DNA of 64,000 nucleotides, from the NCBI RefSeq assembly GCF_010646885.2, contig NZ_CP050700.1, forward strand, positions 1,824,501 to 1,888,500, read 5' to 3'. A program made the translations under genes and the position numbers. How positions within the stretch are numbered: position 1 is the stretch's first letter; every line of letters starts with the position of its first letter. The notes under the pieces were generated by a model that did no database searches, was not told the origin of the DNA, and worked only from the letters and a program-made list of their open reading frames with translations. Source of the stretch: Desulfopila sp. IMCC35008. Its GTDB lineage: Bacteria; Desulfobacterota; Desulfobulbia; Desulfobulbales; Desulfocapsaceae. Shown one piece after another: positions 8,842 through 17,105 of the stretch.

Positions 8842-10317
8842 TTATTGCTCCTGAGATGTATTCGATATACCCCGGCCGAGAAAATTGCGGATCCTTTGCT
8901 CGTAAAAAAGACCGGCAGGGCCTGTCGTATGCGGGGTGTAGGGGCGCATTCCGCCATCGGGTGCCGGTGTCGTAAGTGAGTCATACCTGATCGTTTCGTC
9001 TTCATCTATCCAGGAAAGAGAATAATTGAGTATGGGACGCATGACGACCAGCCTGTTGCTCTCATCAATCCCGGTCAAAACCTCTTCCCATCTTCTTGTA
9101 GAATAACCTTTATACCATATTCCCGGCAATATATCGCCGGTAATTTTGTCGGCCATTGTGGGCGGGAGCTCCTCATTGGCATAGTCAAGATTGTGTTCGA
9201 GTAGTTGTTCGAGTTCAGCACTTCCTTGAACGGTTAACCTGTCCCAATTCTCATAATCATCGAGATCTGAGCGCAGGAGGTGGGTCGTAGAGTCGTTAAA
9301 CGCCCACTGGGCGTGACAAACCTGGCACTGTACACGGTTGTTGAATTTATGCGCCGGGTGGCTCATGAGGGGCAGCGGATGAAGATTCCCTGAACGTCTT
9401 GATGTGTAAGTGAAAGTACCATTTTCCCCAGATACACCTTGCGGCAAATGTAGTTCAAGTTTTTTCCCGTCATGACAGGACTCACACGTTACAGGTTGAT
9501 TGCTCCCGCTCTTCATCAGTTCAACACCTGAATGGCAATCAATGCATTCCATTCCTCTTTGGTGATGAATATCCGGTACCAGTTGGTGGTACTCCACACC
9601 GTAAGGGCGTGAGTTACGGTTGGTATAATAAGGAGTCCTGTATTCAATATTAAGGTCGTGTTCATAACGACCGTAATAATCGGCTCCGACATAGTTGCCA
9701 TAATGACATGACAAGCATTGTTCATCAGTTGGTTGATCAAGAAATTTGTGGTCTGCAAGTTCCTTGTCCTTGTATCCCAGATGGCAGGCGGCACATCCTG
9801 TACCATGAATTGTGGCAGGGTAGGATTCTCCAGGATAATAGAGATGACAGCTCAGGCAGCGTCTGCGCAGCATGTCATCTATCAGCTCCAGGCTGTTTGC
9901 CGGATCTTCATGTACCGGGACATCTGTTAAAGAGGGAAGGTCTTCGGTTGCCCCATAGGTTTTACGAATCAGGTTCACCTTGTTTTTCAAGGTAAGGTGC
10001 GGGCTCTGTGCCACTCCTCGATACTCTTTATCATGACATTGGCCACAACTGCTTTCCATATGATCAGGATGGGCGGGATAGGGAATAAGTTGTATGTGGG
10101 CGAGTTCAAGCCTGTCCTGGGTACTATCACCTCCATGACAGGAGGTGCATTCAAATTCATGACTACTTCCGGTATGATCCTGTTCGTGGCATGTAACACA
10201 TGAACCGAAAGTCCGTTCCTTTTCGCTTGTGCACCCTCCCAATAAAAGTAGAATGGAAACAGTGAGTAAGCAGTAAGGCAGGAACGTATATCCTGATCTC
10301 TTTATCCTGGATGGCAT
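8842..10317 (-). CDS. Nonaheme cytochrome c lipoprotein
   Basis: A 491-residue exported lipoprotein: a hydrophobic leader ends in LLGGC with the lipidated Cys at 29. Nine CXXCH heme c sites begin at residues 40, 57, 91, 154, 175, 201, 258, 278 and 331. The last 150 residues have no heme site and are rich in Trp and Tyr, so they may be a docking or partner domain. It is presumably an outer-membrane or periplasm-facing electron carrier for anaerobic respiration; the electron donor and acceptor cannot be told from sequence. It matches no named multiheme family I can identify with certainty. There is no clear Shine-Dalgarno sequence before the ATG. The next gene downstream is rlpA. Confidence 0.88.
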   Translation of the reverse strand: MPSRIKRSGYTFLPYCLLTVSILLLLGGCTSEKERTFGSCVTCHEQDHTGSSHEFECTSCHGGDSTQDRLELAHIQLIPYPAHPDHMESSCGQCHDKEYRGVAQSPHLTLKNKVNLIRKTYGATEDLPSLTDVPVHEDPANSLELIDDMLRRRCLSCHLYYPGESYPATIHGTGCAACHLGYKDKELADHKFLDQPTDEQCLSCHYGNYVGADYYGRYEHDLNIEYRTPYYTNRNSRPYGVEYHQLVPDIHHQRGMECIDCHSGVELMKSGSNQPVTCESCHDGKKLELHLPQGVSGENGTFTYTSRRSGNLHPLPLMSHPAHKFNNRVQCQVCHAQWAFNDSTTHLLRSDLDDYENWDRLTVQGSAELEQLLEHNLDYANEELPPTMADKITGDILPGIWYKGYSTRRWEEVLTGIDESNRLVVMRPILNYSLSWIDEDETIRYDSLTTPAPDGGMRPYTPHTTGPAGLFYEQRIRNFLGRGISNTSQEQ

Positions 10318-10407
10318 AATAGGGAGGGCTGTAACATGTTTGAATTATGACCTAAAAAATCATCTTTTCTCGGGACTCTCTGATCTGCCTTTTATATTTC
10401 ATTATAG

Positions 10408-10436
10408 TTGAATTTTCAATAATTACCTGCTATATA
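10408..10436 (+). promoter_or_regulatory. Sigma-70 type promoter of tRNA-Thr
   Basis: TTGAAT at 10408-10413 and TATATA at 10431-10436 are spaced by 17 bases and sit 12 bases before the tRNA 5' end, the normal distance for a tRNA promoter. Confidence 0.7.
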
Positions 10437-10448
10437 GGCAGAGCTAAA

Positions 10449-10524
10449 GCCAGCATAGCTCAGTTGGTAGAGCGACGCTCTCGTAAAGCGTAGGTCACCA
10501 GTTCGATCCTGGTTGCTGGCTCCA
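10449..10524 (+). tRNA. tRNA-Thr (anticodon CGT)
   Basis: A complete cloverleaf: acceptor GCCAGCA pairs with TGCTGGC, the D arm is GCTC/GAGC, the anticodon stem ACGCT/AGCGT encloses loop CTCGTAA (anticodon CGT, reads ACG), and the T arm ACCAG/CTGGT encloses TTCGATC. CCA is encoded at 10522-10524. It is a single-gene unit with its own promoter and terminator. Confidence 0.96.
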
Positions 10525-10533
10525 AGTTATTTC

Positions 10534-10566
10534 AAAGGGTTACAGATCATGTCTGTAACCCTTTTG
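10534..10566 (+). terminator. Rho-independent terminator of tRNA-Thr
   Basis: A 13-bp perfect stem (arms 10534-10546 and 10552-10564, AAAGGGTTACAGA type) has a 5-base loop and ends in a short T run, ten bases after the tRNA CCA. Confidence 0.88.
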
Positions 10567-10881
10567 TCGTTTAGGTGTCCGTAGTTACCCATTTGAGATA
10601 TCATTTACGTAACCGTTACTTTCTTTCATCCTTATATTAAAACTCTTCATATTGTTTTGTTATTACTAATATTCCGCCATTATAATGAACCGTATATAGA
10701 AATAAAAGGGGATAACTCTCCTCAAATATAGAGCGGCTTACTCAGGCATGCCCAAAAAGGTATTACTCCCTGGTTGGAATCAGCGGAATGATTACATTCA
10801 GTAAAAGCCAAGAGTGTGGTAAAAGAACACTTAAAATGAAGAACTTTGTTTTTATTTCAGATCGAAAAAAGGAGTTTTGCA
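10567..10881. other. Intergenic region without a recognisable gene
   Basis: About 315 bases between the tRNA-Thr terminator and the next plus-strand gene. The region is AT-rich; no RNA gene, repeat or confident promoter was seen apart from the ribosome binding site of the next gene at its end (GGAG 10871-10874). Confidence 0.5.
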
Positions 10882-11532
10882 GTGTCACTCTTTTCATATC
10901 CCCACAACAACAGTTTTCCGTTACCGATCCACTCTCGTTTCATTATTTTTCTTGGATGTCTGCTTGTTGCCGTCCTTTATCATGCAAATGCCCAGGCCTA
11001 TGACATAATGACAGGTGGAGATGGGCATATGGAACATTATGATAAAAAATGCGCTCATCTGAACGGCACAATGGAAAGAGTTCTGCCGGGATTTAAGGTC
11101 GTCAACAAACTGTCCTTGGCATTTTTTGGTGGCATTGCTGATAATACAGCCCTGTGTTTGACCACTCTGCAGGAACCCGGTGGTGTCTGGGTCGACAGTC
11201 TGGCCTTTGTCATAACCGAGTTGGAAGGTATGGTATTGGAGGAAATCACAACTCCTGTAGGCACAAAGACGGAGTCGCTCGAGTCCTGCTGGCCCCAAGG
11301 TGTGTTTTTTGATGATTATAACGGTGATAAGATGAATGATATCTTGCTCATGATCTCATGCTTCGTCAAGAAGACCGACATGCCCGAGAATGATAATGTT
11401 GTCTACATCTCAACTATTAGTGAAGGCCTCATCTGGAGACGTCAACAGGAAGAATTCAACAGAGTTGTTGCGGATTTCTCCGATCCAGAACTTGCTGCAG
11501 CATCACTTAGATCATTTTTTTTAAAAAAGTAA
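10882..11532 (+). CDS. Secreted protein of unknown function with a D-x-N-x-D motif
   Basis: I do not recognise a named family. The GTG at 10882, seven bases after GGAG, gives a 216-residue protein with a signal peptide ending near ANAQA; an alternative ATG at 10846 would place a charged extension before it. The mature part has six Cys and a DDYNGDKMND segment, the spacing of FG-GAP or dockerin-like calcium loops, which also occurs in the neighbouring minus-strand gene (11590-12132). This suggests a small periplasmic or surface protein; function unknown. Confidence 0.65.
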   Translation: MSLFSYPHNNSFPLPIHSRFIIFLGCLLVAVLYHANAQAYDIMTGGDGHMEHYDKKCAHLNGTMERVLPGFKVVNKLSLAFFGGIADNTALCLTTLQEPGGVWVDSLAFVITELEGMVLEEITTPVGTKTESLESCWPQGVFFDDYNGDKMNDILLMISCFVKKTDMPENDNVVYISTISEGLIWRRQQEEFNRVVADFSDPELAAASLRSFFLKK

Positions 11533-11589
11533 TTTTCTGGGACAAACTGGTGGGAGGCTGGTGGCTGGTATTGGTGTTGCCAGATAAAA

Positions 11590-12132
11590 TCATAACCTGA
11601 AAAAGCTAAGACTGTTTGTTTTATGATTCCAATATATATGAAAGGAATCGCATAAATCATCGTAGAGTTTCAATCCCTTACATCTTTCAGATGTCTTATA
11701 TCCCACAGGGTTTTCACCGAGCTCTTCAAAAAGATCATATTTTTGATCCTCCATCATGAGTCGTGGAGTATTACTGCACAAAGCGACCTGTGACGTTGGA
11801 TCACCTAAACCAAATCTTAAGGTTTCTGTACTTGAAGAGTTTTGCTGTGGTCCTACCCATAAGAATAACAGAACGTCATCTTTTTCAATCCCAATAATGG
11901 CGGCATCCTCGATGCTGTCGCAATTAATATCTGCTAACACAATCAATTCACTCTGCCATGACACCTGGGGGAAATTTTGAGAAGCAATATTTACTATTCG
12001 GTGCTCTGTTTCACTGGCCCCGTTTTTAAAGACAAAACCTGCGAATTCGGAAGAAGCTGCCTCAACATGGAAAAAGTAACCAAGACAACACCCCACAAAT
12101 AGTATTGGCAGATAGAGGACAATGCGCTTCAT
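11590..12132 (-). CDS. Secreted small protein of unknown function with a D-x-N-x-D motif
   Basis: A 180-residue protein with an N-terminal signal sequence (hydrophobic residues 4-20, possible cleavage after HVEAA). A single DINCDSIEDAAIIG segment resembles an FG-GAP/VCBS-type calcium-binding loop. No catalytic motif was seen. It converges with the similar-sized secreted gene at 10882-11532, which has the same motif. The next gene upstream on the same strand is a WG-repeat protein 34 bases away, so the two may be cotranscribed. Confidence 0.65.
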   Translation of the reverse strand: MKRIVLYLPILFVGCCLGYFFHVEAASSEFAGFVFKNGASETEHRIVNIASQNFPQVSWQSELIVLADINCDSIEDAAIIGIEKDDVLLFLWVGPQQNSSSTETLRFGLGDPTSQVALCSNTPRLMMEDQKYDLFEELGENPVGYKTSERCKGLKLYDDLCDSFHIYWNHKTNSLSFFRL

Positions 12133-12166
12133 TTTTTTCCAGCTGAAAAATGAGGTGGTGCGAAGA

Positions 12167-12754
12167 TTATCTAATGTTTTCTTCTATTATTTTTTGAAGC
12201 TCAGATCTGCTGAGAGTCATGGGTATTATAACTTCACCCTCTCTGTTAATGAGCCCCCACCGTCCCCCTGACAGTATTCGATGCTCTCCGTCAGGTTTTT
12301 CTTCGCATCCGTTGCACACAATGGAATGGCCGTTTTCAAAAGGATAGGCAAAATCATATTTCGGCATTATTACAACATCTAAGGTAGTGTTTACAAACCC
12401 ATATTTGCCATGGTTTTTTACTCTCGCCAGACCTTCAACAAATTCATCAGGGCCGTTGTCAGAGGAAAGAGTCTCCACAAGTACCCTTTGCTTGGAGACA
12501 AAGAATACCCTTACTACTGTGTCCTCAACGAGAAATAAATAGCTGGGTTGTCCTGATGAAAAATCAAAATTATCAAAATGATTTTCTTTTAATACCAGGA
12601 TTCCATCTTCGAAACTATCCACACAGTCACCCTGCGATATGACTTCACTCTGGGTATTTTGGGCAGTTAGTCTGGCAGCATAAAAGCATTCATAGGCAAA
12701 TACAGTGTTGGTGGAAAGTAAAAAAAACAGTGATGCAAAAACTAAATGCTTCAT
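12167..12754 (-). CDS. WG-repeat containing secreted protein
   Basis: A 195-residue protein with a clear signal peptide (MKHLVFASLFFLLSTNTVFA). The C-terminal half carries two WG-type repeat units, HGKYGFVNTTLDVVIMPKYD and GRWGLINREGEVIIP, the pattern of the WG/KWG beta-hairpin family. These repeats are common in secreted or cell-surface proteins of unknown role. Two Cys pairs suggest a periplasmic location. It lies just upstream of the 11590-12132 gene on the same strand. Confidence 0.7.
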   Translation of the reverse strand: MKHLVFASLFFLLSTNTVFAYECFYAARLTAQNTQSEVISQGDCVDSFEDGILVLKENHFDNFDFSSGQPSYLFLVEDTVVRVFFVSKQRVLVETLSSDNGPDEFVEGLARVKNHGKYGFVNTTLDVVIMPKYDFAYPFENGHSIVCNGCEEKPDGEHRILSGGRWGLINREGEVIIPMTLSRSELQKIIEENIR

Positions 12755-12906
12755 GCTCTGACCCTTTTTGATTTTAACACTGTTTCAGGTGACATGTATG
12801 AATAATCGGTTTTGAAGAGTGTGAAAAATGGTTATAACCAGCATAAAGGAAACCTGCTCCAGCTTCCCTGGAATCATCCGCTGCTGTATTTTCAAATTCC
12901 AAGCAG

Positions 12907-13434
12907 TTATTTATTATATTTTGTCGGCCCAACTTGCTTTAAATCCTTATCAAACATAGCCACCAGCAATACCTCCCCTTTTGCGTCTACTCGAAACTGA
13001 CCATATCTCGCCGGTTCATAATAATCACTATGCCCTTCCTGGAAGAAAAAAGCGTTGGTTGCAAATTTCACTGCGCCTTGGCGCACCCGGTATTGTATAA
13101 GAATTTCATTTTCAGCTAGCGGCTGATCGTTGTAAATATATTTAAAAGATCCGATGTTTCTCTCATCCAGTTCAACTACCACATACCCATCAGTGGCCTT
13201 GACATCATGACGCCAGCGCTTTTCGCCCATTTTAGGCAAGGCGTTATATACTTCATTCGCCACACTAAAGCGCAGGGCCATATAGTCACCCTGCATCAAG
13301 GATCTAGGATCCACTGGAGCAAGGTCAAGATAAACAATTGTACCACTTGCCAATTGGACTTCTTTTTTATAGATAGACCAGTTCATTAATGCCAGAACTA
13401 TTACCATGGTAATGAGAGCGACCTTGTTAAACAC
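12907..13434 (-). CDS. GDYXXLXY domain protein
   Basis: A 175-residue membrane-anchored protein: one N-terminal transmembrane segment (about residues 5-20), then a domain with the signature GDYMALRF at about residue 50. The family is widespread and uncharacterised and is usually encoded after DUF2157/DUF4401 membrane proteins, as here. The GTG start at 13434 is supported by AAAGGAGG six bases upstream, which lies inside the end of the DUF4401 gene; the two genes overlap by eight bases, so translation is coupled. Confidence 0.88.
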   Translation of the reverse strand: MFNKVALITMVIVLALMNWSIYKKEVQLASGTIVYLDLAPVDPRSLMQGDYMALRFSVANEVYNALPKMGEKRWRHDVKATDGYVVVELDERNIGSFKYIYNDQPLAENEILIQYRVRQGAVKFATNAFFFQEGHSDYYEPARYGQFRVDAKGEVLLVAMFDKDLKQVGPTKYNK

Positions 13435-14497
13435 GATAAACCTCCTTTTCCACAGGCATCATGCGTAACACAAAAAAACGAATGGCTAAAAGTACCAGGC
13501 CAATAATGAGTAGTGTCAGGGCCTTTACCAACAGGCTTCTTTCAAGCAGATAGTAGTAGGCTGAAATGTTGAAAAGCAGGGACGCAATCCCCAGGCCGAG
13601 AAGTACTCGATTACTGCGGCTAAAGCCGAGCAGTATTATCACCATTCCGGAAGTTATCCCCTGTGCTTCAATTGAAACAAAACCAAGAAGAAATGTACCT
13701 AGCAAAGCCGTGATCGAAAAAGAGCTTGTTAGAGCTTGACCGCCATGTTGCAATAAACGCAAAACCACATACACCAGAACGACTACCGATAGAATTTCTC
13801 CCATCCAGGGTTGTGTCCATATCTCGGCTGAACCATTTTCATTCAACCAGTCCATAGCCATCCGATCATACACCAGGGCTCCTTTTTGCTGGATCTGGGC
13901 CAACACCAGCCCATAACCAATAGCCTGTAATTCTGAAATATACGATGGATATTTCAACTCATTGAACCAGCACCAGGCAGCCAGGAACATGACAATGCTA
14001 CCCATAATATAGGGTATTCCGAAGAAAGCCAATGTAATGGAAAAAGCAATACATGCCAGCCAGGAGGAAAAAACCCGGTGGGTAAAGCTGGGAATAAAGG
14101 CGGCCAGAAATAGTTGGACACATGCAACAGGCAGCCAGAATTTTTCATCGAACTCATTTGTTATCTTAAAGATGCCCCAAACCAGCAAAGCCTGCCCTGC
14201 CAGGCTCAAAGCAAGGGCAAGATGCTCAAAAAATTCATTCTTAGAAATTCTCAAAAGAGCATAGGCGCCTCCAATCATCATTCCAGCTGAAATAATTGAG
14301 GCCACAGCGTTTTCCACCATAAAAAAAAGCACCGCACCTATAAAACAGAGGAGAAAGAGAGCAGCCAGCCAGCCGGAAAATGCCAGCAGTAGTTTGGCAT
14401 ACCAGGGGGAATCAAGATTGTTTGCATCGGGCAACTCTCCTTTGACTAATCCTGCCTGTAACAAGGTCGCCCACATCCCGTCTCGTTGCTTACTCAT
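13427..14497 (-). CDS. DUF4401 multi-spanning membrane protein
   Basis: An inner-membrane protein of 356 residues with about ten hydrophobic segments and a short cytosolic N-terminus (MSKQRDGMWATLLQ). Its features and context match DUF4401. ATG 14497 was chosen because it overlaps the stop of the preceding gene as ATGA; the upstream in-frame start at 14530 would lie deep inside that gene. Function unknown; it is the middle gene of a three-gene coupled operon. Confidence 0.85.
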   Translation of the reverse strand: MSKQRDGMWATLLQAGLVKGELPDANNLDSPWYAKLLLAFSGWLAALFLLCFIGAVLFFMVENAVASIISAGMMIGGAYALLRISKNEFFEHLALALSLAGQALLVWGIFKITNEFDEKFWLPVACVQLFLAAFIPSFTHRVFSSWLACIAFSITLAFFGIPYIMGSIVMFLAAWCWFNELKYPSYISELQAIGYGLVLAQIQQKGALVYDRMAMDWLNENGSAEIWTQPWMGEILSVVVLVYVVLRLLQHGGQALTSSFSITALLGTFLLGFVSIEAQGITSGMVIILLGFSRSNRVLLGLGIASLLFNISAYYYLLERSLLVKALTLLIIGLVLLAIRFFVLRMMPVEKEVYRV

Positions 14498-15471
14498 GAC
14501 ACCATCTCCCTGTGCACATTTTTCAACCACACAGCAGCCCCTGTCCCCAAACCAATGATAACCACCGTAAGTAACAGGGCGCCGAATCCATCAAAAGCAT
14601 CAACTTCAAGCAAATGTTTGGAGAGAAAGGTCACAATCACCACCATCACTGACAAGCAACCAATAGCCAACATAAAAAGATCGGCAATTTTCTTCCGGTA
14701 AATCACATACCCCCCCGCAAGCCAAACTATCCATATCAGCCAGGAGATGACACCATCAGCGCTGTAATTATTAATTGCAATCAGGACAAGCCAGGTAATG
14801 GGGAAGACACCTCCAATAGCTACAAGACGGAGTGCCCAGCGCTCAGCTGACCACTGTTGCATCCTTGTCAGAGTTTCCCATACAACCAAGACGAAAGTGT
14901 TAAGAATACCTACAATCCAAATCAACTCACTTTCGGAACTGAACAGTATTCCAAATACCCCGCCAAATGTCTGGTAGAAGAGGATAAGGGACACATTCAC
15001 CAGCGACAGCCAGACAATCCAGATTGCAGCAAAACGGCCAATAACCGCCCAGGGCAGCATTAATATTGCCCAGTTGCAAAAAAGCTGCCATGGGTCTGCT
15101 CCTGTCTGGTAGGTCTGGCCAAAAAGCGCCAGTAATACTCCGAGAAAAATGGCTGCCATGAGAAGAGCTACTTTGGCTATCACCTTATCTTTATCAAAAT
15201 AGCAGTATGTCACAATGGCCAGAACAAGGGCCGCTTCTACCATGCCAAACTTGGCAAAACGTCCAAGTTCAGTCCAGTTGTACGCTATGAAAAACAACAC
15301 CGCAAAGGCAAGAGCCAGGCCTCCCAACCACAACAGGAAGTGGTCTATGAATTTCCGCCAGGCACTGCCATTAGGGATGACATGTAAAACAATCAGGGCC
15401 TCGGGTATCTGCTCTTCATGGATCGTATTATTTTTAATAAGTTCAATGATCAGGTTACGAGCTGTATTCAT
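14494..15471 (-). CDS. DUF2157 multi-spanning membrane protein
   Basis: An inner-membrane protein of 325 residues, the first gene of the DUF2157-DUF4401-GDYXXLXY operon. The N-terminal 45 residues are cytosolic and helical (the typical DUF2157 start, ending in SAWRKFIDHFLLWLGG), followed by about ten transmembrane segments. A GAGGA sequence precedes the ATG. Its stop overlaps the next start by four bases. No biochemical role is established for the family that I know of. Confidence 0.86.
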   Translation of the reverse strand: MNTARNLIIELIKNNTIHEEQIPEALIVLHVIPNGSAWRKFIDHFLLWLGGLALAFAVLFFIAYNWTELGRFAKFGMVEAALVLAIVTYCYFDKDKVIAKVALLMAAIFLGVLLALFGQTYQTGADPWQLFCNWAILMLPWAVIGRFAAIWIVWLSLVNVSLILFYQTFGGVFGILFSSESELIWIVGILNTFVLVVWETLTRMQQWSAERWALRLVAIGGVFPITWLVLIAINNYSADGVISWLIWIVWLAGGYVIYRKKIADLFMLAIGCLSVMVVIVTFLSKHLLEVDAFDGFGALLLTVVIIGLGTGAAVWLKNVHREMVS

Positions 15472-16053
15472 AATTCCTCAGGTAGGTGATAAGAAGTTAC
15501 TTTGTAAACCAGCCTTTATGTTTCTGCAATGTTCATCCAAACAGCCATCAATTCTTACAAACCTGTTTTTTTTCCAGCCTCCATTTCAACCAATATTAAA
15601 TATTCCACGAGAATATCAATTTTTTCAGGGAAAAAACTGTTTCTCTCCAGTATTTTGCCACAATTGGTATCTTGGATGCATTTACCATATACTTCAATGA
15701 CCATTTTGCAGTACTGTGTCCCATCGTTTTTCCGATCCAGAGTGGGGTGAACCCGGTACATTTAGTAAAGTCCCGGATAAGTAAATTTCACATCTTACAG
15801 AAGCTCATCTCGCTCTTTCTTATACACTGGAGAAATGAGAAAAACGTTTGTACTTGTAAAAGCATATACAATTACATGTTACCCTTCTGCCCAATCTCAG
15901 CGTTCCGGCTAAGTTATTTATTCTGCGAATATCGTACATATACGTGCGGTAAATAATGAAGTCACGCCTCGATATTGAACAGAATGCTGAGCTTCAGGAT
16001 GGAAACTAACAATATTCACTTAAAGATGTTGTACTAAAAGATTGGTGTCAGCT
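15472..16053. other. Intergenic region with a repeat element and no confident gene
   Basis: It separates the divergent DUF2157 and ACT-domain genes. A 68-codon minus-strand ORF at 15555-15761 lacks a ribosome binding site and is directly preceded by a stop; it may be a gene remnant but I cannot support it. The right part (15884-16007) carries a repeat that recurs at 32441-32493. Confidence 0.5.
15884..16007. repeat. Dispersed repeat, copy 1 (conserved ends, variable middle)
   Basis: The left end CTTCTGCCCAATCTCAGCGT at 15884-15903 and the right end GAATGCTGAG...GGATGGAAACT at 15982-16007 recur at 32441-32493 with few differences, but with 76 bases of interior here against 5 there. Within this copy CTCAGCGTTC and GAATGCTGAG form an inverted repeat with one mismatch, so the element could fold. 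It sits upstream of the ACT-domain gene. Confidence 0.55.
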
Positions 16054-16437
16054 ATGCAAGATTTATGTCTGGAGCAACTGGTCGAGTTGGACCTATTGGC
16101 CAAGATTGGTGAGGTTTTAGGATTGGCTGGAGTAAATATTGAGGGTCTTTCCATGAGCTCTTTTAAGGAGCAAAGTGTCATACATTTCGTAGTAGAAGAC
16201 GCTGCAAAAGCAAAAAAAGTCCTTGAAAGAAGAGGCTTCAAGGTCAAGGAAATTACTGATGTTTTTGTTTTAGACAAAGATCAAGTGGGCATTACGGGTA
16301 AGTCGGGATCATTCGGAGAGATCTGCAAAACATTAGCTGATAATGGGGTTCAAGTGAATTTCGGTTACCCTGCTGAGAATAATCGTTTCATTTTTGGAGT
16401 TTCTGATGTGAAAAAGGCTGAAGAATTATTCAGATAA
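16054..16437 (+). CDS. Tandem ACT-domain protein
   Basis: A cytosolic protein of 127 residues made of two ACT-like repeats (about residues 1-65 and 68-127), ending FGVSDVKKAEELFR. Such stand-alone ACT proteins bind amino acids or act as regulatory subunits; the ligand is not evident. ATG 16054 was chosen, since the frame's upstream codons TTG and GTG have no ribosome binding site. The following gene starts seven bases after the stop, so the two are probably cotranscribed. Confidence 0.78.
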   Translation: MQDLCLEQLVELDLLAKIGEVLGLAGVNIEGLSMSSFKEQSVIHFVVEDAAKAKKVLERRGFKVKEITDVFVLDKDQVGITGKSGSFGEICKTLADNGVQVNFGYPAENNRFIFGVSDVKKAEELFR

Positions 16438-16444
16438 AAAAGTC

Positions 16445-16801
16445 ATGAAATATAAATTAGAAGGTAAGACATTTCAATCTATTGAAAACATGGTGAATGG
16501 GGAAGTGAGTTCGGATACGTTTTTCCATTATCACCAGTCTGGAGAGCTCATTACGGCTGACTATTCTGGTGGGAAAATTGTTCAAGGCCATTTACTAGGT
16601 AAAATGTTGGATAATGGAGATTTGACATTCAGCTACCATCACCTCAACACAGATGGGGAACTTATGTTTGGTAAATGCACTTCGAGCCTTGAGGTGTTGC
16701 CTGATGGGAGGTTGAAATATATTGAACAATGGCAATGGCTGACGGGCGATAGGTCACAAGGAACCTCCCAGATAGTAGAGATTAACTCAAAGGATTATTA
16801 A
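16445..16801 (+). CDS. Small beta-barrel-like protein of a family often labelled n-acetylglutamate synthase
   Basis: A 118-residue cytosolic protein. The pattern TFFHYHQSGELITADYSGG, a middle G-x-L-x-G-x-M segment, FSYHHLNTDGELMFGKC and a C-terminal EQWQWLTGDRSQGTS matches a widespread family of about 110 residues. Databases sometimes call it n-acetylglutamate synthase, which I consider a mislabel because there is no GNAT or amino-acid kinase motif. The alternating short strands suggest a beta-barrel. It lies seven bases after the ACT gene. Confidence 0.75.
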   Translation: MKYKLEGKTFQSIENMVNGEVSSDTFFHYHQSGELITADYSGGKIVQGHLLGKMLDNGDLTFSYHHLNTDGELMFGKCTSSLEVLPDGRLKYIEQWQWLTGDRSQGTSQIVEINSKDY

Positions 16802-16831
16802 TGAGTTACAATCGTAAACAGGGAGGGGGCT

Positions 16832-17008
16832 ATGTGGAATTTCAATAACCAGTATCAAATAACAGAGATTTTCCTGCAGCCTCGAAGTTTTCTGCTTACC
16901 GCACTCAATTCGCTTTTGTTACCTGTTCCTCTCGAAAAGGTTCAGTTTGAGGCTTTTCATCATGGTAAATGGAACCGGAACATATTTATAGTAGAGTCGT
17001 TGTTATAG
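16832..17008 (+). CDS. Possible 58-residue small protein
   Basis: An ORF of 58 codons preceded by a strong GGGAGGGGG ribosome binding site, three bases before ATG 16832. The product (MWNFNNQYQITEIFLQPRSF at the N-terminus) has a short hydrophobic middle (LLTALNSLLLPVPL) and is otherwise unremarkable; I do not recognise it. It is 30 bases after the previous gene on the same strand. Evidence is the ribosome binding site and position only; spacing to the start is short. Confidence 0.35.
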   Translation: MWNFNNQYQITEIFLQPRSFLLTALNSLLLPVPLEKVQFEAFHHGKWNRNIFIVESLL

Positions 17009-17105
17009 TATCCTGGTAACATAAGGTGATCCGGTAGAACGGTCGGCTGGTTGATTTTGGATTAAACGTGATCTGAATTGTGTTTACCAAGGATAACTTG
17101 AAATT

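Noticed and set aside
9516..10203. Several ORFs of 60-96 codons overlapping the cytochrome gene
   Set aside because: They are other-frame shadows of the nonaheme cytochrome frame, which has nine CXXCH motifs and a signal sequence.
15555..15761. A 68-codon minus-strand ORF
   Set aside because: No ribosome binding site and a stop codon directly before the ATG; the coding character is too weak to call a gene.
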